From Firmicutes bacterium UBA3941 (GTDB taxonomy: Bacteria; Bacillota; Clostridia; Caldicoprobacterales; UBA3941), in NCBI GenBank assembly GCA_002385665.1, contig DGDX01000116.1:8672-18002 (forward strand): DNA of 9,331 nt. Direction: 5' to 3'. Shown one piece after another: positions 1 to 4,491 of this stretch (the stretch's first letter is position 1; the number at the start of each line of letters is the position of its first letter). The translations under genes and the position numbers were made by a program. Below the pieces are notes generated by a model. That model had not been told where the DNA came from. It made no database searches and saw only the letters and a list, made by a program, of their open reading frames with translations.

Positions 1-18
1 GGCACGATTCATGGGTCG

Positions 19-25
19 TGTCGAA
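19..25 (+). promoter_or_regulatory. Candidate Spo0A-binding site (0A box, TGTCGAA)
   Basis: The heptamer TGTCGAA is an exact match to the Spo0A recognition consensus TGNCGAA. It lies about 12 bases before the ribosome binding site of spo0A (GGGGGAGG, 37-44). Phosphorylated Spo0A autoregulates its own gene in Bacillus, so an autoregulatory role is reasonable. The promoter is outside the window, so position relative to transcription start is unknown. A single degenerate 7-mer occurs by chance a few times in a window this size, so only the location makes it notable. Confidence 0.45.
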
Positions 26-52
26 AATAGAAAAATGGGGGAGGAAAAACCA

Positions 53-832
53 ATGAAGCAAATGGTAAGAATTGTTATAATCGATGACAATCCCAGTATC
101 CGGGAGATAATATCCTCGTATATTGAAATGCAGGACGATATGGAAGTTGTGGGATTGGCCAGGGATGGTGTCGACGGCTTGAGTGTTATTAATGAAACAA
201 ATCCTGATATAGTGATTCTGGATATGATCATGCCGCGCCTGGACGGGCTTGGGGTATTGGAGCAGTTAAACGGAGCTGATAATTCGACGGGGCCATTTTT
301 TATATGCCTGTCTGCGGTGGGACAGGAGGAGTTAATCCGCAGGGCTGTCAACTTAGGCGCCAAGTATTACATGGTTAAGCCCTTCGATATGGAAATGCTT
401 ATGAAAAGGATAAGGGAGCTTAAAGGAAATATGCGCGGCCTTGTGGAAGGGGAGCATAAGTCCGTACCCTATGAGAGGACGAAAAATTTGGAAGAAAAGA
501 TAACCGATATATTTCTCCTTATCGGAATCCCAGCCCATATCAAAGGGTATCACTTTTTGCGGGAAGCCATCAAAATGGCCGTTAAGAACAGCGATATAAT
601 GAACCGTATTACCAAGGAGCTCTATCCCGGCATTGCAAGGAAATTCAATACCACCCCCAGCAAGGTTGAAAGGGCTATCAGGCATGCTATAGATGTAGCC
701 TGGAATAGGGGCAAGGTAGAGAATATAAACCAGCTCTTTGGATATGTGGTGTATGATGAGAATGATAAACCCACCAACGGTGAATTCATCGCCCTGATAG
801 CAGACAAACTAAATATGGGTGAATCGGCCTAG
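53..832 (+). CDS. spo0A: Sporulation transcription factor Spo0A
   Basis: Cytoplasmic response regulator that receives phosphate from sporulation kinases (directly or by phosphorelay) and then binds 0A boxes to start sporulation. The product is 259 residues (B. subtilis Spo0A: 267). The receiver domain covers about 4-125, with acidic pocket D11/D12, phospho-acceptor D57 in ILDMIMPRLDG, and the conserved lysine K109 in MVKPFD. After a linker, the C-terminal DNA-binding domain (about 140-259) carries the diagnostic segment ITKELYPGIARKF followed by TPSKVERAIRHAI and AWNRG. The ATG at 53 is chosen because GGGGGAGG (37-44) sits 8 bases before it and the protein then starts like the family; an in-frame ATG at 11 would add 14 unrelated residues and overlap the 0A box. 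No key residue is missing. In many Firmicutes spoIVB precedes spo0A; here upstream is outside the window. Confidence 0.98.
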   Translation: MKQMVRIVIIDDNPSIREIISSYIEMQDDMEVVGLARDGVDGLSVINETNPDIVILDMIMPRLDGLGVLEQLNGADNSTGPFFICLSAVGQEELIRRAVNLGAKYYMVKPFDMEMLMKRIRELKGNMRGLVEGEHKSVPYERTKNLEEKITDIFLLIGIPAHIKGYHFLREAIKMAVKNSDIMNRITKELYPGIARKFNTTPSKVERAIRHAIDVAWNRGKVENINQLFGYVVYDENDKPTNGEFIALIADKLNMGESA

Positions 833-842
833 GACGTTAATC

Positions 843-857
843 TGCCCAGAGAGGGCA
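843..857 (+). other. Short GC hairpin after spo0A
   Basis: TGCCC and GGGCA form a perfect 5-bp stem around the loop AGAGA, 10 bases after the spo0A stop codon. It is followed by AAAAC rather than a T-run, so it is not a canonical rho-independent terminator on the + strand. It may slow or partly stop transcription leaving spo0A. The next promoter begins 5 bases downstream. Confidence 0.3.
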
Positions 858-861
858 AAAC

Positions 862-891
862 TTGACAGATCCCATACCAACACAATATAAT
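862..891 (+). promoter_or_regulatory. Sigma-A promoter for the ArsR-family gene
   Basis: TTGACA (862-867) and TATAAT (886-891) are both perfect consensus hexamers with an 18-base spacer. Transcription would start near 897-900 and run into the ArsR-family gene at 1110, giving a leader of about 210 bases. The -10 hexamer lies inside a perfect 13-4-13 palindrome, as expected for a promoter blocked by a bound repressor. Confidence 0.8.
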
Positions 892-913
892 AATATTACG
901 ATATTATTATATT
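884..913. promoter_or_regulatory. Perfect 13-4-13 AT palindrome over the -10, candidate operator
   Basis: AATATAATAATAT (884-896) and ATATTATTATATT (901-913) are exact reverse complements separated by TACG. The left arm contains the -10 TATAAT and the expected transcription start falls in the centre. A 9-base direct repeat ATATTACGA (893-901 and 909-917) overlaps it. ArsR/SmtB repressors typically bind AT-rich inverted repeats that overlap their own promoters, so this is the best candidate operator for the regulator encoded at 1110. That link is inference. Confidence 0.6.
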
Positions 914-961
914 ACGAAAGCCATAATGTTGGCCTATAAGGTTTGGCATGGTCTATAGATT

Positions 962-1071
962 CTTGTGTTAGTCAGACATATTTCGTTAATGGTTATTGAA
1001 CGCTACTTCCGTCATTTGCTTATCAATAGCCCATTACCTTATTATTTAATAGGCTGTTGAACTAACACAAG
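962..1071 (+). other. Structured leader with two nested long stems, or a small TIR-bounded element
   Basis: CTTGTGTTAGT (962-972) and ACTAACACAAG (1061-1071) are perfect 11-base inverted repeats bounding 110 bases. Inside them, 987-999 pairs with 1023-1036 in a 13-bp stem with one bulged C (1032) and one G-U pair, leaving a 23-base loop; CAG 973-975 can also pair with CTG 1054-1056. The segment lies entirely in the predicted untranslated leader of the ArsR-family gene and ends 38 bases before its start codon. It matches no riboswitch class I recognise. It could be a cis-acting RNA structure, a small RNA, or a miniature element with terminal inverted repeats. No clear target-site duplication is visible. 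Confidence 0.5.
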
Positions 1072-1109
1072 GCATGCATTTAGTATTTCAAGCAGGTAGG
1101 GGGACTGTT

Positions 1110-1409
1110 ATGGTATCACGGTTAGCGGATTATGAAAGAAAAGCCGAGTTACTCAAAATCTTGGGACATCCTGTACGATTATGCATAGTGAACGGTCTGA
1201 TCACAAAAGAATGTAATGTTACAGGCATTCAGGAATGTTTGGGGCTTCCACAATCTACAATATCCCAGCATTTGGGGATATTGAAAGCCCATGGGATCAT
1301 TAAGGGAAGACGAAACGGCCTGGAGATCATCTATTCTGTCGTAGATGAAGACGTGATTCGTCTTGTTAGGGCTTTTATGAAAGAGGCCCAGCCTTTTCAA
1401 AATGTTTAG
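1110..1409 (+). CDS. ArsR/SmtB-family winged-helix repressor
   Basis: A 99-residue DNA-binding protein of the ArsR family: small dimeric winged-helix repressors that usually release DNA on binding metal or on thiol modification. Seen: the LLKILGHPVRLCIV opening helix, the recognition region LPQSTISQHLGILKAHGII (about 46-64), and the wing segment GRRNGLEIIYSVV (about 66-78). Cysteines are at 25, 35 and 43; the classical ArsR ELCVCDL metal motif is replaced by KECNVTGIQ, so the inducer cannot be assigned and a thiol or sulfur sensor is as possible as a metal sensor. The ATG at 1110 is chosen because AGGGGGAC precedes it closely and the protein then begins like the family; an ATG at 1074 would add 12 residues and lacks a ribosome site. 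Likely autoregulated through the palindrome at 884-913. No target transporter or enzyme gene is adjacent. Confidence 0.93.
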   Translation: MVSRLADYERKAELLKILGHPVRLCIVNGLITKECNVTGIQECLGLPQSTISQHLGILKAHGIIKGRRNGLEIIYSVVDEDVIRLVRAFMKEAQPFQNV

Positions 1410-1432
1410 ATAGCCGGCTTTTAGCCAGCTAT
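1410..1432 (+). other. Hairpin directly after the ArsR-family stop codon
   Basis: ATAGC (1410-1414) pairs with GCTAT (1428-1432), then after a C/A mismatch GGCT (1416-1419) pairs with AGCC (1423-1426) around a TTT loop. It starts at the base after the stop codon. No T-run follows, so it is a weak terminator candidate at best; it may protect the 3' end or partly separate the gene from the DnaA-box region. Confidence 0.35.
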
Positions 1433-1453
1433 ATCTAAGTAGTGGAAAACTAT

Positions 1454-1480
1454 AGGATTTTATCCACATATTAAAATCCT
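1454..1480. repeat. 9-bp inverted repeat with a DnaA box across its left arm and loop
   Basis: AGGATTTTA (1454-1462) and TAAAATCCT (1472-1480) are perfect reverse complements around the 9-base loop TCCACATAT. The forward DnaA box TTATCCACA (1460-1468) spans the end of the left arm and most of the loop, so a cruciform would change how the box is presented. No T-run follows, so a terminator role is unlikely. Confidence 0.55.
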
Positions 1481-1547
1481 TATAAAGACAAGCTTGGGGA
1501 TAAAACTGTGGATAATGTGGATAGATATTCTGTAAACCTGTGGATAA
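1460..1547. promoter_or_regulatory. DnaA-box cluster
   Basis: Three perfect DnaA boxes lie within 88 bases: TTATCCACA at 1460-1468 (+ strand) and its reverse TGTGGATAA at 1507-1515 and 1539-1547. Two one-mismatch boxes accompany them: TGGGGATAA at 1495-1503 and TGTGGATAG at 1516-1524, the latter abutting a perfect box. A weaker AGTGGAAAA lies at 1441-1449. The four reverse boxes begin 12, 9 and 23 bases apart. A given 9-mer is expected less than once in the whole window, so this is not chance. Such clusters occur at replication origins, in DnaA-titrating loci, and at DnaA-regulated promoters. dnaA and dnaN are not in the window, so an origin role is unproven. Confidence 0.8.
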
Positions 1548-1569
1548 CTTGGAGATTTAGGAGGACATT

Positions 1570-1641
1570 ATGTTTTCCCTTCTAAGGAGGATTTTTCGTC
1601 AAAGTGGCGAATACAATTTAACGAATGGGAACAATATATAA
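1570..1641 (+). CDS. Possible 23-residue small protein or leader peptide
   Basis: An ATG at 1570 follows a perfect AGGAGG (1559-1564) with 5-base spacing and opens a frame of 23 codons ending in TAA at 1639-1641. The peptide begins MFSLLRRIFR and is basic at the N-terminal end, with a polar, asparagine-rich end. The stop lies 26 bases before the start of the four-CxxC gene, so it could be a small protein in the same transcript or a leader peptide. A second AGGAGG (1585-1590) lies inside it without a good start codon after it. I do not recognise the peptide. The strong ribosome site is the main support; the short length means chance is possible. The same bases also hold two 0A-box-like heptamers. 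Confidence 0.4.
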   Translation: MFSLLRRIFRQSGEYNLTNGNNI

Positions 1642-1667
1642 AAATTGCTTTCTGGAGGGAGAATTTG

Positions 1668-2060
1668 ATGGCTTACAAGAAATGTCCTAGATGTAATCTC
1701 AATTATATACAGGATGTAGAAGTACTATGTAAAATCTGTCTGGATGAGGTTGGTAAAGCCATCCGGGCTAATGATATGGATGAAGAAGAATATGATATTT
1801 GCCCAGAATGTGGCGAAAATATTATAAAAGCCGGTGAGGAAATGTGTTACCAATGCCTGATGGAACGCATGAAAGATGAAGTGGATGAAGAAATCCGCAA
1901 GAAGGATGAATGGGGAGATTTTCTACCCAAGGACGAAGATGAGGATATCTTTGGAAATGATGATGAAGACGAGGATCTAAAGGATTTAGAGGAGATAGAG
2001 TTGGATGAATCCGATGAAGTAGACGAATCCGAATATGATCTTGAAGATGATTTTAATTAA
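1668..2060 (+). CDS. Four-CxxC zinc-ribbon protein with acidic tail, function unknown
   Basis: The product is 130 residues, soluble, with no signal peptide or membrane segment. Two cysteine-pair units are visible: CPRC (6-9) with CKIC (21-24), and CPEC (45-48) with CYQC (60-63), each likely to bind one zinc ion. Residues 89-130 are extremely acidic (26 of 42 are D or E). That layout suggests a nucleic-acid or protein adaptor or a DNA-mimicking surface, but no enzyme motif is present and I cannot name the family. The ATG at 1668 is chosen over an in-frame TTG at 1665 because GGAGGGAG (1654-1661) is better spaced for it. It follows the DnaA-box cluster and the 23-codon ORF and ends before a terminator at 2129, so it appears to be the last gene of a short transcript. 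Confidence 0.85.
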   Translation: MAYKKCPRCNLNYIQDVEVLCKICLDEVGKAIRANDMDEEEYDICPECGENIIKAGEEMCYQCLMERMKDEVDEEIRKKDEWGDFLPKDEDEDIFGNDDEDEDLKDLEEIELDESDEVDESEYDLEDDFN

Positions 2061-2128
2061 TAATATCAAAATACATGTTCTATTTCATTAATCATTCTTG
2101 CATAGTATAAAAGCTATTGCTTCACTTT

Positions 2129-2163
2129 AAAACGCTAGTACCATTAGGTAACAGCGTTTTTTT
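2129..2163 (+). terminator. Rho-independent terminator after the four-CxxC gene
   Basis: AAAACGCT (2129-2136) pairs with AGCGTTTT (2153-2160); inside, TACC (2139-2142) pairs with GGTA (2147-2150) around ATTA, with a two-by-two mismatch between the stems. The right arm runs into seven T residues (2157-2163). This separates the transcript from veg. Confidence 0.85.
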
Positions 2164-2230
2164 ATACCTATTTTCCAGCATTAACAGATGAATCTAAAAA
2201 TCCGGATATGGGTAAAATATATGAAAGAAA

Positions 2231-2260
2231 TTTTCACTTTAACTGTAAACAAAATACAAT
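2231..2260 (+). promoter_or_regulatory. Possible veg promoter
   Basis: TACAAT (2255-2260) differs from the -10 consensus at one base and equals the -10 of the B. subtilis veg promoter as I recall it. TTTTCA (2231-2236), 18 bases upstream, matches four of six -35 positions. A small inverted repeat, CTGTAA and TTACAG, overlaps the -10. The rest of 2164-2302 shows no gene. The placement is weak. Confidence 0.35.
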
Positions 2261-2302
2261 TACAGCTAAACCAAACCGGCAAAAATACAAATAGGAAGTG
2301 AT

Positions 2303-2563
2303 ATGGTGATAAATATTGATGCTTTGGATAAGGTCAGAGAGACTTTAGAGTCCAATATTGGTGAAAGAGTTAAATTAAAGGCCAATAGGGGGCGCAGGCG
2401 CACCTATGTAAATGAGGGGGTTATCAACGACATATATCCCAGCGTTTTTACTGTGCTGGTCGATATAGACGGACAAAATACCAGGACTCTGTGCTATACC
2501 TATTCCGATGTTTTAACCTCCAACGTAGAATTGGTGGTATGCAAAAATAATCAAAGAATCTAA
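2303..2563 (+). CDS. veg: Veg family protein
   Basis: The product is 86 residues, the same length as B. subtilis Veg, a small protein expressed strongly in growing cells and linked in Bacillus to biofilm-gene control and spore outgrowth; its molecular activity is not settled. Seen: the family core GERVKLKANRGRRRTYVNEG (about 20-39) and the later IYPSVFTVLVD and YTYSDVLTSNVELVV segments. The fold is expected to be a small beta barrel. AGGA (2293-2296) lies 6 bases before the ATG; a GTG one codon later (2306) is an equally possible start. It precedes sipL by 96 bases with no terminator between, so the two may be cotranscribed. In Bacillus veg also sits just before a spore gene and ispE. Confidence 0.95.
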   Translation: MVINIDALDKVRETLESNIGERVKLKANRGRRRTYVNEGVINDIYPSVFTVLVDIDGQNTRTLCYTYSDVLTSNVELVVCKNNQRI

Positions 2564-2580
2564 CATATTTTGGGGTGGCC

Positions 2581-2596
2581 ATCTATATTTATAGAT
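2581..2596. repeat. AT-rich palindrome between veg and sipL
   Basis: ATCTATA (2581-2587) and TATAGAT (2590-2596) are perfect inverted repeats with a TT centre. A second pair, ATAGGA (2597-2602) and TCCTAT (2621-2626), follows. No T-run is present, so this is not a terminator. It could be a regulator site for sipL, but I found no convincing sigma-A or sporulation-sigma promoter here. Confidence 0.35.
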
Positions 2597-2659
2597 ATAG
2601 GACAATAAAAGATAAACTGATCCTATTCACTATAAATATTTCCAAAAGGGGGAGTGGAA

Positions 2660-4231
2660 TTGGCCATCAATTACGAAAAGGGGCTTATAAAAATAGACCA
2701 ACTGGTGGGGGAGGAGCTATCCCAGCATCTCGTTGAAGGGGAGCTTATAATCCAGGATGAAGAACCCGAGATAGCAAAGATTCTGGATATCTGGGCTGTA
2801 GTATATGAAACAGGCAAAGAGGTTGTCCAGGACAAGGTAATGGTAGAGGGTGTCTTGCGCTACAATCTACTGTACATACCCGTAGGTGATAACAAGGCCA
2901 TAGCACAGGCCGAGGGCGAGACAGGATTCGTTCAGTACGTGGATTTGGTAGGTGCAAAGCCCAGGATGACAGCCGATATATCCTTTGAACTTGAGCATTT
3001 GGATTACGATATAATAAACAGCCGAAGACTCAGCATAAAATCGGTGCTCAACATAGGCTGCAAGGTACAGGAATTGTTACAATTGGATGTTTTAAAGAAC
3101 TTCCTTGAGAAAGACCGGGTTCAAGCCCTGACGGAACCAATGGAATTGGTTTACACCAGCGGCGACGGTAGAAGCCAGACTATACTTCGTGAAGATGTGT
3201 TGCTACCGGACGATATGCCCTCCGTGGCAAAGGTATTGAGAAAGGATGCCGGGGTGAGGATCCTGGAAACAAGGGTCGCGGATAATAGGATTCTGGCCTC
3301 CGGGGAAATAGACCTGAAATTATTATATCAATCGGAGGAAGAGCAGGATCCCGTACAGCTCCTGCAAAGCTATATTCCCTTTAATCATTTTGTGGAGGTA
3401 CAGGGCGCATATCAGGGAATGGATTGTGATGTAAGGGTTGAGGTTCAGGAGCTGGATGTATCCTTACGACAGGATATCATTGGGGATACCAGGGTCCTGT
3501 CCATAGACATGATACTCTTCATGGAGGGGAAGGTCTATGAAAGCTATGAAGAGAACCTAATTATAGATGCCTATAGTCCCGGTGCTGCCCTGGACTTGGT
3601 GAAACAGAAGATATCCTTGACCCGTTCTGTGGGCAAGGGTCAGGCCCAAACCATAATCAGAGAAAATATCGAGCTTGGCGAGAATTTACCGCCTGCCGAG
3701 AGGATCCTCTATGCCGAAGCCAGACCCCTGGTAACGGAATACCGGATCAGCCAGGGTCAAGTCGTGGTCGACGGAGTGTTGACAGGAGTCGTTCTCTATA
3801 AGCCCGAGGATGATGGATTGGGTATTAACAGCATGAAGACGGATATACCCTTTACTCAAACCTTGGAAATAGAGGGTGTTCATGAAGATATGGAATGCCT
3901 GTGTGAGGCGAAGGTCCAATATCTAAGCCACACTCTGGTCACTCCCAATGAATTTGAGCTTAAGATAACCCTGCTGGTTATGGGTGAGGCAACGGAGCAA
4001 ATAGAAAAGGAAGTGCTGTTGGATATAGAGGAGATAGAGATGGAAGGTGAGGCGGACTCCGGGATATATATCTATTTTGTCCAACCCGGGGATAGCCTGT
4101 GGTCGGTAGCCAAGAAGTATAACACGACCATAAACAGTATCTTAAAATACAATGAAATCGCCGATGAGGAGGCCTTGGAAGTAGGCAGCAAGATTATGAT
4201 ATTTAAAAAACTGGACGCTTCTATAGTCTAG
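2660..4231 (+). CDS. sipL: SipL-like spore coat morphogenesis protein (SPOCS repeats plus LysM)
   Basis: A 523-residue protein closely resembling Clostridioides difficile SipL (about 519 residues), which binds the coat ATPase SpoIVA and is needed for the coat to encase the forespore; it acts in the mother cell. Three SPOCS/DUF3794 repeats are visible at roughly 20-135, 185-290 and 335-440. Repeats two and three open with similar strings, REDVLLPDDMPSVAKVL and RENIELGENLPPAERIL. The C-terminal LysM domain (about 470-516) begins YFVQPGDSLWSVAKKYNTT; in SipL this domain contacts SpoIVA. No signal peptide or membrane segment, as expected for a mother-cell cytosolic protein. TTG at 2660 is preferred over GTG at 2654 because the ribosome site AGGGGGAG (2647-2654) would overlap the GTG, and the protein then starts MAINYEKG like relatives. 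Mother-cell sigma-E control is expected from C. difficile but no such promoter is clear. A strong terminator follows. Confidence 0.93.
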   Translation: MAINYEKGLIKIDQLVGEELSQHLVEGELIIQDEEPEIAKILDIWAVVYETGKEVVQDKVMVEGVLRYNLLYIPVGDNKAIAQAEGETGFVQYVDLVGAKPRMTADISFELEHLDYDIINSRRLSIKSVLNIGCKVQELLQLDVLKNFLEKDRVQALTEPMELVYTSGDGRSQTILREDVLLPDDMPSVAKVLRKDAGVRILETRVADNRILASGEIDLKLLYQSEEEQDPVQLLQSYIPFNHFVEVQGAYQGMDCDVRVEVQELDVSLRQDIIGDTRVLSIDMILFMEGKVYESYEENLIIDAYSPGAALDLVKQKISLTRSVGKGQAQTIIRENIELGENLPPAERILYAEARPLVTEYRISQGQVVVDGVLTGVVLYKPEDDGLGINSMKTDIPFTQTLEIEGVHEDMECLCEAKVQYLSHTLVTPNEFELKITLLVMGEATEQIEKEVLLDIEEIEMEGEADSGIYIYFVQPGDSLWSVAKKYNTTINSILKYNEIADEEALEVGSKIMIFKKLDASIV

Positions 4232-4277
4232 AGCCATGAAGTATAAGAATCATCCTATAAAACCACCTATATATCAA

Positions 4278-4323
4278 AAATAGACGGGGAGTATTATGAA
4301 TGAGTACTCCCTGTCTATTTGTT
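4278..4323 (+). terminator. Strong rho-independent terminator after sipL
   Basis: The 16-base arms 4278-4293 and 4305-4320 pair completely (one G-U pair) around an 11-base loop. The stem core is GACGGGGAGTA against TACTCCCTGTC, the right arm ends in ATTT and is followed by GTTT. The stem is flanked by A-rich sequence on the left, so it could work on either strand. It isolates sipL from ispE. Confidence 0.9.
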
Positions 4324-4328
4324 TAGAA

Positions 4329-4353
4329 GTCATCCGCTTATCAATAGTCCATT
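4329..4353 (+). repeat. Diverged intergenic copy of 1011-1035
   Basis: The 25 bases match 1011-1035 at 22 positions, including the exact 12-mer GCTTATCAATAG. Both copies lie in non-coding DNA; the earlier one forms the loop and right arm of the inner stem in the structured leader at 962-1071. No matching left arm is seen here, so if it is the same element this copy is a fragment. Flanking similarity is weak. Confidence 0.35.
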
Positions 4354-4409
4354 CATACAAAATATATAGGTCTGAATTAATAAGTAGCTTACAGCGACTA
4401 AACACCGGA

Positions 4410-4438
4410 TTGGAAGCGGCAGCTTTTTCATATATAAT
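4410..4438 (+). promoter_or_regulatory. Sigma-A promoter of ispE
   Basis: TTGGAA (4410-4415, four of six -35 positions) and a perfect TATAAT (4433-4438) are separated by exactly 17 bases. The predicted start, about 4445, gives a leader of about 47 bases before the ispE ATG. The promoter lies after the sipL terminator, so ispE appears to be transcribed independently. Confidence 0.75.
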
Positions 4439-4444
4439 GGCTAT

Positions 4445-4461
4445 ATGTCCAGTGTGGACAT
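4445..4461. promoter_or_regulatory. Palindrome at the ispE transcription start, candidate operator
   Basis: ATGTCCAGTGTGGACAT has perfect 7-base arms around GTG and begins at the predicted +1 of the ispE promoter. A repressor bound here would block initiation or early elongation; as RNA it would be a 7-bp hairpin with a tight 3-base loop. The cognate regulator is unknown and none is encoded next to it. Confidence 0.5.
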
Positions 4462-4491
4462 TTAGATATTATAGGTAAAGGATATGAGAAC

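Noticed and set aside
11..52. Longer spo0A start at 11
   Set aside because: It adds 14 residues not seen in Spo0A, has no visible ribosome site and overlaps the 0A box; the ATG at 53 has GGGGGAGG.
884..913. AT palindrome as a spo0A terminator
   Set aside because: It has no GC stem and no T-run, and a perfect -10 lies within it, so an operator reading fits better.
1454..1480. Inverted repeat as terminator of the ArsR-family gene
   Set aside because: No T-run follows the right arm and a DnaA box spans the left arm and loop.
2564..2659. Sigma-E or sigma-A promoter for sipL
   Set aside because: ATATT-like and TATAAA-like strings occur but no pair has acceptable spacing and sequence.
4296..4478. 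60-codon plus-strand ORF between sipL and ispE
   Set aside because: Its ATG lies in the loop of the sipL terminator hairpin, it has no ribosome site, and it runs through the ispE promoter. No recognisable protein.
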